DNA from: Ailurus styani
Lineage: Eukaryota > Chordata > Mammalia > Carnivora > Ailuridae
DNA length: 64,000 bases
NCBI GenBank assembly: GCA_002007465.1
Contig: LNAC01000065.1
Coordinates: forward strand, 2,075,804-2,139,803
Direction: 5' to 3'
Position 1 is the first letter of the stretch. Each line of letters opens with the position of its first letter. Under the pieces are notes generated by a model, which did no database searches, was not told the DNA's origin, and was given only the letters and a program-made list of their open reading frames with translations. Position numbers and translations under genes: made by a program. Below are positions 1 to 11,939 of this stretch, one piece after another.

Positions 1-1541
1 GTTATTGCACATACCTGATTTTTTTGTGATTTTTTGATTCCTTATATTGGTATCTTTAAATTTGAGAAATAGGGCTTCCCTTTCAGACTCCACAGGTGTG
101 CTTTGGCAGAGACAGTTCTTTACCAGTTCAATTTAGGTTTCTGGGTATGTCTGTTTGTAATGTCTCTGGGCAGATGGGGCCTGCTATTATGGTTTAATTT
201 GATGAGGCAAATGTTTGAGCTCTGAGGATGAGAATGGTGGGGGGGGGGCATGTCACTGGATAACAACAGTTGGGTAGGATTGTAGGCTTGGCTCCCTATC
301 CAAGTAAGATTGCAGGATGGGCTCTGCTGGTGCCTGAATTCTCTAGTCAAGCTTACTAGATGGTTGGGTATTTTCAGTAATAGGTAGGGCTATGAATTAG
401 CTTCCCTGCCCTGGCAGGGTAGCAGACCAGAGCCCAGGGCCTGTGTACTTCATTGTTTGGGGGCCCTAATCAGACTTAACTATGCACTGATTTCCCAATG
501 GTTTTGCCCTGCGGATGGGGATGTCACGGGCTGTGCTGTCTATTCAAGTGCCACTGTATGTAGGGCTGTTCAATGGGCTATGCAGCTTCTTATGTGCTCT
601 GGTTAAGCATCCTGATCAGACAGATGGAAAGCTATAATCAACAATGAGCAGGGCTATGCATTAGATTTCCTGCCCAGGTGCAGCAGAAGAAGCTCTAAAA
701 CTGGTAAAGCTCTTTGTTGTCCAAGCTCAAGCCAACCTGTCCCCCAAGTTCCCTGGCTTAATAGAGGACTGGTTTTGCTCTGCAAACTGTCAGCTCTGTC
801 TGCTTTTCTCTCTATTTGAGTGCCACTGGACCACACAACTTTCAACTGTTTTCACCAGCCCTTCTGGTCAGATGGGGCTGGAAGTCACTCTCCAAAGTGG
901 GTGAGGCTGTGGTTCATTTCCTTCCTTTGGCATAGGCAAACTGGGCTCTAGGGCCAGCAAAACTCCTCATCTCAGGTTCTAAATCAGGTAGATCTATATT
1001 TCACCAAGTTCCCTGGTCAGTGTGTGTCCCTGACTTGGTTCTGCAGATGAGGAAAACCACTGATATGTATTACTTCTTGGACAAAGCAGGTATGAACTCT
1101 ATCTGCCAAGATCCACGTACTGGTTGTCGTAAGCCCTTCCTCCTTCTCCTTCACAGTCAGATTTCCAGTAGCTGGGACCCACAGACTCCCTTGTAACTCC
1201 TGTGGTGTAAGATTGGAGTAGGGCCTCCTCAAAAGTGACCCACAATGCTGGGGAAGGCTGGTTATCCCTCCTGGGTTCTTTCTTCCCACTAGAGGAACTG
1301 AAAATTGAGGAGAGGCCTCACCATGTGGTACTGGATTTTCCTGAGGGAGGGACAATGCATTCAACATGTAGCTGCTTCTCTTTTCTAATGCAGTCTATCT
1401 TGGTCTCTGGGTACATGGGGGTGCCTCAACCTAACCCCCATGTTCTAGAATTCTCTCAGTGGTTTCTTGTTCTTGAATAAATGTTGGTTGTTCTTCTTGT
1501 GAGGGGAAGTAATGTCAGGAACAACTTGTGACATCACTCCC
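1..1541 (-). mobile_element. L1 5' UTR region, 5' end inside window
   Basis: Low-complexity text with recurring gggct, ctctgcag and cagatggg units, typical of old mammalian L1 5' UTRs. On the minus strand it starts near 1541 with a gtgatgtcac box, then a block about 20 nt on whose plus-strand form is ttcttgtgaggggaagt, the pattern I recall for L1M-type 5' ends. The body would continue past base 1, so ORF1 and ORF2 are not visible. The 116-aa and 81-aa ORFs here overlap on opposite strands and have no recognisable domain. The family is inferred from memory; a different UTR-like repeat is possible. Confidence 0.55.
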
Positions 1542-1731
1542 ATAATTTTCATTTTAAGTAATTTTAAATTACTTATTTAATAATTCAAAATTTANGTGGT
1601 TTCTTGTTCTTGAATAAATGTTGGTTGTTCTTCTTGTGAGGGGAAGTAATGTCAGGAACAACTTGTGACATCACTCCCATAATTTTCATTTTAAGTAATT
1701 TTAAATTACTTATTTAATAATTCAAAATTTA
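1459..1731. repeat. Exact 136-bp duplication around a single N
   Basis: Bases 1459-1594 and 1596-1731 are identical and are separated by one n at 1595. The copy spans the L1 5' end and AT-rich flank. Identity plus a one-base gap points to two overlapping contig ends that were joined without merging, rather than a biological duplication. Confidence 0.85.
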
Positions 1732-1741
1732 TTTTTATTTT

Positions 1742-2420
1742 TAATAATTTAAAAAATGCTCCTAAGTGATGCTGATGTTATTCAAAATTGTTCTACACAG
1801 TGGACAGAGCACCATTAAAATTGAAATATGATTATGCCATCCCCTGCTTCAAAGGCAATTTTGACAATATGTGTTGAAAATTGTCAGACAGATTGATGGG
1901 TAAAAAGGGACAAATGTCTATTGGTTTTAACTGGGTAAAGTCACAAATAACAGGTCAACATTCTGAAACTAAGTAAGTCAGAATTAATGATCCTGTGTAG
2001 CCAAATTGCATTAAAACACTTGCCCTGTTTAGTAGAAACACTGACAAGAACCATTACAAAAATGATCTACTTCTCATAGAGGAACTTATAATATTTGAGA
2101 AACTTAAATGTGAAGCTATTTGTCTTTCTATCTGTGTGGCAGTTTCACATCTGCTAACACTATATAATAGAACTAGGATACCACTGTTTTTGGAGATGAT
2201 TCAGAAGTAAGGATGTGGAGTACTTTCTCATGTGTTCAGGATATTTATACCTCAGTAATGAATTATTATCGTTTCCATTGTTAAGGTCCCAAGTATGACC
2301 TTAAGATTATATCAAGTTTGCTTGAATGGTAGTGATTATTTGTATTTGCAACTGTTACTTTGACTTTTCTCAATATATTTTTTTCTGTTGCGTGTATCAT
2401 TACCTTCCCACTGGCATTTT
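1742..2420. other. AT-rich DNA, no gene seen
   Basis: No ORF, RNA or young repeat is recognisable. A short string near 1760-1780 resembles the end of a MER5-type hAT element, but it is too short to call. Confidence 0.5.
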
Positions 2421-2429
2421 AATAGGTTA

Positions 2430-2605
2430 TGGGTATTAATCATTTTCTGATTTATATTCCTAGAATATTTTCTCTTAGTCTGTCACTTGGTTTTTGTCAT
2501 ACAGAAACTTCAATTTTATTATATCAAATATATTTTCCTTTATATCTTCTGGGTTTTGAGTCTTGCATAGGAAGGTAAACATTAAAAGTGTTTTTCTGTA
2601 CTTTT
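2430..2605 (-). mobile_element. Old L1 ORF2 fragment
   Basis: The plus strand reads like the antisense of an ancient L1 ORF2 C-terminal half, including a cttctgggttttgagtcttg block. Very diverged, with no open frame. Older than the L1 at 4890-9235. Confidence 0.4.
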
Positions 2606-2669
2606 TACTGGGATTCTTTTTTACTTTAATTCCATAGTATTAATTTTCTCATTTTTTTACTGATCATTT

Positions 2670-2708
<39 letters not shown>

Positions 2709-2711
2709 TTA
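2670..2711. repeat. (TTTA)n microsatellite
   Basis: About ten ATTT units, the reverse complement of a retrotransposon A-rich tail. It abuts an L1 3'-end fragment immediately to the right, so it is probably that element's decayed tail. Confidence 0.8.
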
Positions 2712-2802
2712 AATGTATTAACATATAATGTATTACTTGTTTCAGGGGTACTGGTCTGTGAATCGTTAGTCTTACACAGTTCACAGCAGACAACTTGTTT
2801 CC
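2712..2802 (-). mobile_element. L1 3'-UTR fragment
   Basis: Contains aggggtactggtctgtgaat and tcttacacagttcacagca. The same text recurs at 43676-43720 and a relative at 4935-4985. It is the 3' terminal part of a carnivore L1, severely 5'-truncated. Confidence 0.6.
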
Positions 2803-3654
2803 TGGATGGATAGTACACTTGTCAGAACTGAAATCTCTTGCTAGTTTAAGAATAAAAAGGTTTGTTAAGAGTTATAGATAATATACAGAATCTCTTGGAG
2901 AGACTTGACTTGGTGGAACTTAAATCATATCTGGAACCCAATCTATAGGTGGATCTGGGAAATGTAGAGTTTGGCTTTCCAGGAAGGTATCCAAGAAGAG
3001 AGTTAGGGCAATCCACAGAATCTGTTAATATGTTACTAACTAGTTCATCATTTTCTCATTATTTTGATATGCCCTCATTTTCATAGACGAAAATATATTT
3101 GGGGACAGTCAACAGTCTCTGCCACATTCCAAAGCTCTTTTCCCATTTTCCATCTGCTTCAGTTAATGTACATGATTTTATTTTTTTCAGTTAAGGATAG
3201 GCAAGGTGTGGGATAGGATGGAGAAGGGAGTGAGCTGCCCCAGGTCATCCTTCTAGGACTAAAGCTATTTTTTCCAATGCCTGTTAGGCTCACTTCATTC
3301 TGGGATAATTACTCAGCTTGATCTTTCAGTTCCTAATTTCTCATCATATCTATTCTGATATCTCTGCAGCCATCCTCTGTAAATCTGATGTAAGGAACAG
3401 CACTGGAGAGGAAAGGATATGTTGGTAGCTCATCTTCAGGGTGTGAGAGACTTGTGTTCTTCTTGGAAGTGTGTAGCTATCTTGGTTACCATTTAGAACC
3501 AGTAGGGGAGGAGAAAGCTGTTGACCAGCTTATCTACTCTAAGCCTCTTTCCCTGATTTCTCTCTCTGATGAGAGCCTCAGTGCCAACCTGCCAGTTCTT
3601 GATCTGTTAACTTTGAGAGTGCACACCTTTCCCCCACTGCTTCTCCCCCCCCTT
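2803..3654. other. No recognisable feature
   Basis: Ordinary AT-rich non-coding sequence. One 112-aa plus-strand ORF starts here but runs into the SINE at 3655 and shows no domain. Confidence 0.5.
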
Positions 3655-3856
3655 TTTAATTATTATTTAAAGATTGATTTATTTGAAAGAGAGAGAGAAT
3701 CAGTGAGGGGCAGAAGAAAAGGGAGAGAGAAACTTCAGCAGATTGTGTGCAACACAGAGCCTGACATGGGACTCAATCTTTCACGACTGTGAGATCACGA
3801 CCTGAGCTGAAACCAAGAGTCAGATGCTTAACTGACTGAGCCATCCAGGTGCCACC
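3655..3856 (-). mobile_element. Can-SINE (older)
   Basis: Runs from a taaagattgatttatttga tail to a gactgagccatccaggtgcc head. The flanking sequence ttcccccactgcttct is repeated almost exactly on both sides (near 3629 and 3865), which gives the target-site duplication (TSD). Confidence 0.85.
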
Positions 3857-3869
3857 CAGGTTCCCCCCA

Positions 3870-4888
3870 CTGCTTCTTCCTTTGCCTTGAACTCCTCCTT
3901 TGTAAGATTTGAGATGAATTTTCCTTCCATTTTGTTTTTCTGAGTAGTGATCCTATCTGTACTCTGTCTTTTCTCAACATTGCTGGTTTGCTGATGGCAA
4001 TTTTTATTCTTTTCTTAGGATTTTTTTTTTTTACTTTTAAAAGGTATCTTCTCTATTCTTCATAGATATTTTACTATGGTAAGTGGGATATGGTAAGTAG
4101 GATATAGATGTGTGTGCTTTGTTAGCTATTTTGATCCTATCTATATTAAATAATATGTGTGTGTGTAAGAGAGAGAGAGTTGAAGATTTTTTACATTATT
4201 TTCTGTCTTATTTTTCAGATTACTCTTTTTTCCTCCAAATGATGTAAAAAAAAAAATAAAGCCAGAGTTGAACTGAAACTTAGTGCTTTTCACCTATAGT
4301 TTTCTTCTCTATTCCCTTTTTTTCTGGGAAAAAAAAAGCCAAATAAAGTAAATGTGTTCCTACATTCTTCCTGGTGTTACCCAGTATCATTCAAAACACA
4401 CTTACTTTTCCTGAAATGGGAGGTAAAATGGGTGCCCATAAGGAGCAGCTGATTTCAGGGTTAGGATCAGGGCTGGGTAGGAGTTGAGTATTATGGTTAT
4501 AAGCATTTTAGAAACTATCAGGCTCTGGGGGAACTAACAATAACCACATTCACATTCACAGAGACTCACTTTTTAATCTAGAGTGCCTGTGTGTGTGTGT
4601 GTGTGTGTGTATCTGTTTTCATTCAGCATATGGGTTATATTATACCTTTGGAGGGATTACTTGTGATAATAACACAAATCTGGAGTTGGAGTCAAGCTTG
4701 AATCCTATCTTCACCAATTGTTCATGCTCTCTATTACTTAATATTCTGAATCTTCACTTTTGTCCTTGTGACCATTAAATGTGATAAAGAACAAAAAGGT
4801 CTTGCAGCAGCTAGCACATAGAAAACATGGAATAGACATTAGAGATGATGGTAAAAATGATGGTAGTGGTGAAATTCTGTTTTTCTCT
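3870..4888. other. Unassigned AT-rich stretch with a (GT)n run
   Basis: No gene seen. It holds poly-A and poly-T runs, a gtgtgtgtgtaagagagagagag string near 4157-4180 and a (GT)n run at 4590-4612. Confidence 0.5.
4590..4612. repeat. (GT)n microsatellite
   Basis: About eleven GT units, with short flanks and no other structure. Confidence 0.85.
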
Positions 4889-5177
4889 CTTTTTTAAAAA
4901 TTTAAATTCAATTAATTAACATATGTATTATTTGTTGCAGGGGTACAGGTATGTGATTCATCAGTCTTATATAATACCCAGTGCTCATTACCACACATAC
5001 CCTCCTAATATCCATCACCCAGTTACCCCATTCCCCCACACTGGCCCCTCCAGTGACCCTCAGTTTGTTTCCTAAGATTAAGAGTCTCTTATGGTTTGTC
5101 TTCCTCTCTGATTTTGTCTTGTTTCATTTTTTCCTCTCTTCCCCTATAATCCTCTGCCTTGTTTCTTAAATTCCACA

Positions 5178-5370
5178 GGGGCGCCTGGATGGCTCAGTCA
5201 GTTAAGTGTCTTCCTTGTCCTCAGGTCATGATCTCAGGGTCCTGGGATCGAGTCCTGCATCCAGCTCCCTTATCAGTGGGGAGTCTGCTTCTCCCTCTCA
5301 CTCTCCCTTTGTGTTCTCCCCCTCTCTCACTCAAATAAATGAAATCTTTAAAAATAAATAAATAAATAAA
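5178..5370 (+). mobile_element. Can-SINE inside L1
   Basis: Head ggggcgcctggatggctcag; ends in tctttaaaaataaataaata. The L1 3' UTR resumes directly after it. Confidence 0.92.
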
Positions 5371-5504
5371 TTCGACATATCAGTGAGATCATATGGTAAT
5401 TGTCTTTCTCTGATGGACTTATTTTGCTTAGCATGATACCCTCTAGTTCCATCCATTCTGTTGCAAATGGCAAGATTTCATTTTTTGATGGCTGCATGAT
5501 ATTC

Positions 5505-5562
5505 CATTGTGTGTGTGTGTCTGTCTGTGTGTGTATGTGTATATACATATATATATGTATAC
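5505..5562. repeat. (TG)n / (TA)n microsatellite
   Basis: A tgtgtgtg tract grading into tatatatgtata, inside the L1 3' region. This is the usual TG/TA run near the end of a carnivore L1. Confidence 0.75.
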
Positions 5563-5570
5563 GACAATTT

Positions 5571-5763
5571 CTTTTTTTTTTAAGATTTTATTTATTTATT
5601 TGACAGAGAGACAGTGAGAGCAGGAACACAAGCAGGGGGAGTGGGAGAGGGAAAGCAGGCTTCCCGCTGAGCAGGGAACCCGATGTGGGACTCAGTCCCA
5701 GGACCCTGGGATCATGACCTGAGCTGAAGGCAGACACTTAATAACTGAGCCACCCAGGCGCCC
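5571..5763 (-). mobile_element. Can-SINE inside L1
   Basis: Poly-T then aagattttatttatttattt, ending in gagccacccaggcgcccc. The short TSD acaattt is on both sides. Confidence 0.92.
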
Positions 5764-8700
5764 CACAATTTATCCATTCATCTGTCGAGGGACATCTGGG
5801 CTCTTTCCATAGTTTGAATATTGTGGACATTCCTGCTATAAACATTGGGGTGCACATGCCCCTTTGGATCACTACATTTTTATCTTTGTGGTAAATACCC
5901 AGTAGTGCAATTGTTGGGTTGTAGGGTAGCTCTATTTTCAACTTTTTGAGGAACTTTCATACTCTTTTCCAGAGTGGCTGCACCAGCTTGCATTCCCACC
6001 AACAGTGTAGGAGGGTCCCTCTTTCTCCGCATCCTCACTAACGTCTATCGTTTCCTGACTTGTCAATTTTAGTCATTCTGACTGGTGTGAGGTGGTATCT
6101 CACTGTGGTTTTGATTTGTATTTCCCTGATGCTGAGTGATGTTGAGTACTTTTTCATGTGTCTATTGGCCATTTGGATGTCTTTGCAGAAATGTCTGTTC
6201 ATGTCTCCTGCCCATTTCTTGATTGGATCATTTGTTCTTTGGGTCTTGAGTTTGCTAAGTTCTTCACAGATTTTGGATACTAGCCCTATATCTGATATGT
6301 CATTTGCAAATATCCTCTCCCATTCAGTTGGTTGTCTTTTGTTTTTTTTTGACTATTTCCTTTGCTGTGCAAAAGCTTGTTATCTTGATGAAGTTCCAAT
6401 AGTTCATTTTTGCCTTTGTTTCCCTTACCTTTGGAGACCTGTCTAGGAAGAAGTTGCTGTGGCTGAGGTCACAGAGGTTGCTGCCTGTGTTCCCTTCAAG
6501 GATTTTGATGGATTCCTGTCTCACATTGAAGTCTTTCACCCATTTTGAGTCTATTTGTGTGTATAGTTCGGTTTCATTCTTCTGCATGTGGCTGTCCAAT
6601 TTTCCCAACACCATTTGTTGATGAGACTATCTTTTTCCATTGGATATTCTTTCCTGCTTTGTCAAAGATTAGTTGACAGTAGAGTTGAGGGTCTATTTCT
6701 GGGCTCTCTATTCTGTTCCATTGATCCATGTGTCTGTTTTCTGTGCCAGTGCCATACTCTCTGGATGATTACAGTTTTGTAATAGAGTTTGAAGTCCACA
6801 ATTACGATGCCACCAGCTTTGGTTTTCTTTTGCAACACTCCTTTGGCTATTCGGGGTCTTTTCTGGCTCCATATAAATTTTATGATTATTTGTTGCTTAT
6901 GGTATTTTGATAGGGATTGCATTGAATGTATAGATTGCTCTAGGTAGCATAGACATTTTAACAATATTTTTTCTTCCAATCCATGAGCTCGGAACGTTTT
7001 TCCATTTCTTTGTGTCTTCCTTAATTTCTTTCATGAGTATTCTATAGTTTTCTGAGTACAGATCCTTTACCTCTTTGGTTAGATTTATTCCTAGGTATCT
7101 TAAGATTTTAGGTGCAATTGTTAATGGGATCGACTCCTTAATTTCTCTTTCTTCTATCTTATTGTTGGTGTATAGAAATCCACTTGATTTCTGTACATTA
7201 ATTTTATATCCTGGCACTTTACTGAATTCCTGCATGTGTTCTAGTTTTGGGGTGGAGTCTTTTGGGTTTCCCACATAGAGTATCATGTCATCTGCAAAGA
7301 ATGAGAGTTTGAGTTCTTTGCCAATTTAGATGCCTTTTGTTTCTTTTTGTTCTCTGATTGCTGAGATGAGGACTTCTAGTACTATGCTGAACAGCTGTGG
7401 TGATAGTGGACATCTCTGCCTTGTTCCTGACCTTAGGGGAAAACCTCTCAGTTTTTCCCCATTGAGAATGATATTCGTTGTGGGTTTTTCGTAGATGGCT
7501 TTTATGATATTTAGGTATGTACCCTCTATCACTACACTGTGAAGGTTTTTAATCAAGAAAGGATGCTGTACTTTGTCAGATGCTTTTCTGCATCTATCGA
7601 GAAGATCATATGGTTCTTGTCCTTTCTTTCATTTATGTAATGTATCACATTGATTGATTTGCGAATGTTGAACCAACCTTGCATCCTGGAATAAATCCCA
7701 GTTAGTCGTGGTGAATAATCCTTTTAATGTACTGTTGGATCCTGTTGGCTAGTATTTTGGTGAGAATTTTTGCATCCGTGTTCATCAAGGATATTGGTCT
7801 GTAATTCTTGTTTTTGGTAGGGTCTTTGTTTGGTTTTGGGGACAAGGTCCTGCTGGCCTCATAAAAAGAGTTTGGAAGTTTTCCTTCCATTTCAATTTTT
7901 CAAAACAACCTCAGAAGAATAGGTATTAATTCTTCTTTAAATGTTTGGTAAAATTCCCCTGGGAAGCCATCAGGCCCTGGACTCTTTTTCTTGGGAGATT
8001 TTTGATTACATCTTCAATTTCCTTGCTGGTTATGGGTCTGTTTGGGTTTTCCATTTCCTCCTGTTTCAGTTTTGATGGTTTATACATCTCTAGGAATGCA
8101 TCCATCAGATTGTCTAATTTGTTGGCAATAGTTGCTCCTAATATGTTCTTATAATTGTTTGTATTTCTTCAGCGTTGGTTGCGGTCTCTCCTCTTTCATT
8201 CATGATTTTATTTATTTGGGTCCTTTCTCTTTTCTTTTGGGTAAGTCTGGCCAGGGGTTTATCAATCTTATTAATTCTTTCAATGAATCAGCTCCTAGTT
8301 TCTTTGATCTGTTCTACTGTTCTTTTTGTTTCTATTTCATTGATTTCTGCCCTAATCTTTATTATTTCTCTTCCACTGATGGGTTTAGGCTTTATTTTCT
8401 GTTTTTTCAGCTCCTTTAGGTGTAGGGTTAGGTTGTGTACTTGAGACCTTTCTTGTTTCTTTTTTTTTAATTATTATTATTATTATTATTAAAGATTTTA
8501 TTTATTTATTTGACACAGAGAGAGAGCGATCACAAGTAGGCAGAGAGGCAGAGAGAGATGAGGAAGCAGGCTCCCTGCCAAGCAGGGAGCCCGATGCGGG
8601 CCTCNGCTTTAACCCACTGAGCCACCCCGGCGCCCTTCTTGTTTCTTGAGAAAGGCTTGTATTGCTGTATACTTTCCTCTTGGGACCACCTTTGCTGTGT

Positions 8701-9107
8701 CCCAAAGATTTTGAACAGTTGTGTTTTCATTTTCATTTGTTTCCATGTATTTGTTAAATTCTTGTTTAATTTCCTGGTTGCCCCATTCATTCTTTAGTAG
8801 GATGCTCTTTAGCCTCCGTGCATTTGAGTTCTTTCCAACTTTCTTCTTGTGATTGAGTTCCAGTTTCCAAGCCATGTGGTCTGAAAATATGCAGGGAATG
8901 ATCCCAATCTTCTGGTACCAGTTGAGACCTGATTTGTGACCCAGGGTGATCTATTCTGGAGACTGTTCCATGTCCACTGGAGAAGAATGTGTATTCTGTT
9001 GCTCTGGGATAGAATACTCTGAATATATCTGTGATGTCCATCTGGTCCAGTGTGTCATTCAAAGCCCTTATTTCCTTGTTGATCTTCTGCTTAGATGATC
9101 TTTCCAC
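5738..9107 (-). pseudogene. L1 ORF2 remnant (endonuclease part, RT, C-terminus)
   Basis: Minus-strand fragments in several frames together cover most of an L1 ORF2: the end of the endonuclease domain (about 8787-9107), the RT core (about 6900-7890) and the C-terminal region (about 5738-6614). RT motifs are readable: a [12 protein letters not shown] block near 7400-7450 and the catalytic FADD box at 7287-7298. A TAA codon at 7326-7328 sits between these two motifs, where a glutamine codon is expected in active L1s. Further frame breaks occur near 6900, 7560 and 7900. In an intact element the product would be an endonuclease and reverse transcriptase; here no function is possible. Confidence 0.85.
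8462..8635 (-). mobile_element. Can-SINE inside L1, with internal assembly gap
   Basis: Tail preceded by (ATT)n; head gagccaccccggcgccc. TSD ttcttgtttctt on both sides. At 8605 an n replaces about 40 bp of the expected body, between gcgggcctc and gctttaaccc. Confidence 0.9.
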
Positions 9108-9389
9108 TGCAGTGAGTGCGGTGTTAAAGTCCCCTACTATTATTCTATTATTATCAATGTTTCTTGTTTCTTTGATTTTGTTTCTTGTTTCTTTGATTTT
9201 GTTATTAACTGGCTTATTAACTGGCTTATCGAAATTCTGCTCTTTATGATCTCCTTCTCAGTATCAATAAGCCTGGGAAATCAATTAATAATCTGGAGGC
9301 TCCCTGGGAAGTGTGAAATTAGCAAAGATTGTCTTTAAATAAAATGCTCTTTTCAATTTAGTTTTTATTTGATTTTCATTTAGTTGTGT

Positions 9390-9505
9390 TATTTTGAGAA
9401 CAATAATTAGTATTTTGTGCCTCAGTTTTCTCACCTATAAATTGAGAATAGCATATTAAGGTTGTCATGGATAGTCAATGAGAAAACAATGCAAAATAAT
9501 TAAAG
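9390..9505 (+). mobile_element. MIR fragment
   Basis: The block tgcctcagttttctcaccta followed by an AT-rich stretch and gtggctggtacatactagg matches the MIR 3' half. Confidence 0.6.
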
Positions 9506-10064
9506 AGTGGCTGGTACATACTAGGAGTAGAATAACTCTTAGCTATGTTATTATTAATATTAATATGTTAATCATATTTTATATAAACTGTAGAAGACCG
9601 AGAAAATTATTCCTATTTCACTTTATGTTGGTGACTTTATTAGTTGGAACACATGATTGGACATAAATTCATGTGATAAATAAACATTAAAAATCAGGAG
9701 TATTATGGAAAAACTGGAACATATGGTAATATAACTAAGATGTACATTTTTGCTGACCAGAATACTTGTGCCCACCAAATATAGCATCTCTCTTTGTGAA
9801 TTCTTCCTACCTATTGCCATTACTTCTGTTGCTTTCAAACTATTGCTCTTCTAATTATCAGCAGAAGTTTTTATAATAAAATCTCAGAGAATACCCCAAT
9901 GTGGAAGTAGTGCTCTTGGGACTGGGGTCCTTGACCCAGAGTCCTGCTTATTTATCATCTCCATAACACCCAGGCTCCTGGAAACATAGTTTGAAAACTT
10001 TATTTCTTATTGTTAGAGATATGATCAGTTCATCAGATAATGGTTTTCTTTATAATTATTATGC
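9506..10064. other. No recognisable feature
   Basis: AT-rich non-coding DNA. Small overlapping ORFs on both strands carry no domain. Confidence 0.5.
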
Positions 10065-10080
10065 CCTGGTTGTATATTTC

Positions 10081-10248
10081 TTTTTTTTAAGATTTATTTT
10101 ATTTTACTTTTATTTCAGAGAGAGAGAGAACATGAGCTGGAGGGGCAGACGGAGAGACTGACATGGCAGTTGATCTCATGGCTCTGAGATCACAACCTGA
10201 GCTAAAACAAGGAGTCTAATGATTAACCAGCTGCACCAGCCAGGTACC
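10081..10248 (-). mobile_element. Can-SINE
   Basis: Older copy ending ccagccaggtacccc. TSD ccctggttgta or ccctggttgtg on both sides, followed by ttt. Confidence 0.85.
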
Positions 10249-10559
10249 CCTGGTTGTGCATTTATAATGATATGCTTTATTTTCTATTTGTAGATACTTT
10301 TGGGAAATACTTTAATCAGCAATACCTTTACAAATGATACCTTGGCATTGTTTATTTTTAGAGATGAGTTGTTTCAGATATTTTATGTTGATTATTTTTT
10401 GCTTCTCTACAGAGGGTGATTTCTTTCCTGTTTTCTTTTTTCCTTTTTTTTTTTTTTTTGGTCTTCCTTTCAAATCAGATTACACCATATCTAGGGTCTA
10501 TGCTTCCTCATGAATTTATCTTGATCAATATTGCCATTAAGTAAAGAGCTCATAGGAAT

Positions 10560-11130
10560 ATTTGATTAATTTTCTTCTTATTTTTATTAGGGAATAACTT
10601 ATGTAAAATAAATTTCATGAGTTTAAAGTATATAGTTTAGTTTTGACAGTTGTATGTTCCTGTGAAATCTCCACTACAGTCAAGATAAGATTTCCACATC
10701 ATTTCCAAAAGATTTTTACTGCCCATTTACAGCTCATCCCTCCATCCACCCCTGGCTCCAGGTGATTATTCATTTGCTTTTTGTCATTATAGTTTAGTTT
10801 GGACTTCATATAAATGGAATCATACATTTGTCTCTGGCTCTTCCACTCAGCATAATAATGATTTTGAGAATTATCTATGTCAAAGCCTGTATGTATGAAT
10901 AATTCTTTCCTTTTTTTGCTGAGTACTATTCCATTACATAGATGTACCACATTTTGTTTATCCATTCATCTGTTGATGAATTTGGGTTCCTTTTAGTTTG
11001 GTGCTTATTGTGAAAAAAAAAGCTGCTATGAACATTGGTGTTTAAGTCTTTGTGTAAATGTATGTTTTAATTTCTCTTGGGTAATACCTATGAATGGAAT
11101 GGCTGGTTATATAGCAGAGGTGTGTTTTAT
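10560..11130 (-). mobile_element. Ancient L1 (L1M type) 3' fragment
   Basis: Antisense of a typical old L1 end: cataataatgattttgagaa, then gagtactattccattacata, then tttgtttatccattcatctg, then ctgctatgaacattggtgt. No open frame. Confidence 0.75.
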
Positions 11131-11690
11131 TTTTTAAGAAATATTTTGTGAGAACTTATGTAGTCCTTATCTGGACTCAGATAAGGATACTAAACCCACT
11201 GATTTTTAGGTAGAAAGCAGGTAGAAACCCTTATTGGCTTACTTACTTCTATATTTAATTGCTTATCATTTCCTTTGGGTTCCTAAAATAATTTCAACAT
11301 CCTTCTTCATCTCTCTGGTCCCACTGATACCATTTCAGGATTTTTTAGGTACCTATTTTGTACCCAGGACTGCCCTAGACACTAAGGGGGCACACAGAAC
11401 TTTGAGTTAATGAGGCAGCAAAATAGGGACCCCTCCTGCTCGCTGGAGAGCTGAAGGGACATAGCTATAGATTATCCTACAGGCAAACTATGCCCAACCT
11501 CTTTAGGCTGCATTCCATTTACTTGACTCACTTGCTAGAGGAAATGTCCCACCTTTGTTTGAGCGTGAGCTGTATTTATTTATTTATTTTTAAAGCAGGT
11601 GTGGCTGTTAAATGAAGAGGAAGTGTTATGTGAAATCCTGGGGGGGGGGCGGGAGTGAGAAAACTTTCCTGTTCTAATACCAAATATCTT
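11131..11690. other. Mostly unassigned; possible L2 scrap
   Basis: A faint L2-like run occurs at 11345-11410 (gtacctattttgtacccagg). Otherwise no feature is seen. A G10 run lies near 11640. Confidence 0.4.
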
Positions 11691-11697
11691 TTCTCTA

Positions 11698-11881
11698 GAC
11701 CAGGGGTTCGCACAGTGTGGTCCCAGAACTAGCAGCATCGGTTTCCCCTGAGAAAGTGTCAGAAATGTAAATCTTCGGGCCTCACTGTGGACAAACTGAA
11801 TCTGAAACAATGGATGTGGGATCTGTGTTTCAACAAGCCCGCCAGGTGGTTCTGATCCATGGTCAAGTTTGAGGACCACTC
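11698..11881 (-). mobile_element. MER5A-type hAT-Charlie MITE
   Basis: Full-length-looking element of about 185 bp. It starts near ggggttcgcacagtgtggtc and ends near gtttgaggaccact, with the internal agcagcatcggtttcccctg block. It lies just upstream of the CpG island, so it may now be part of the promoter's 5' flank. Confidence 0.8.
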
Positions 11882-11939
11882 TATTAAGTTCATTCCAATT
11901 GTGTAGATGGTTAGCTTTAGCTTCGGAGGAGTACGTCCT

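Larger units (their letters stand above)
4890..9235 (-). mobile_element. 5'-truncated carnivore L1, interrupted by three SINEs
   Basis: The 3' UTR lies at about 4890-5400 (the gggtacaggtatgtgattca and accctcagtttgtttcc blocks). Reading leftward on the minus strand it is preceded by a long antisense-readable ORF2. The element is truncated inside the ORF2 endonuclease domain near 9150-9235, where the sequence dissolves into short tandem units. Young SINEs split it at 5178-5370, 5571-5763 and 8462-8635, so this L1 predates them. Many frameshifts and stops show it is dead. Confidence 0.88.

Noticed and set aside
6060..6446. 128-codon plus-strand ORF
   Set aside because: It is the antisense shadow of minus-strand L1 ORF2.
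9150..9235. Short tandem units (tttcttgtttctttgatttt twice, ttattaactggc twice) as a regulatory array
   Set aside because: They sit at the broken 5' edge of the L1 and look like replication-slippage debris at the junction.
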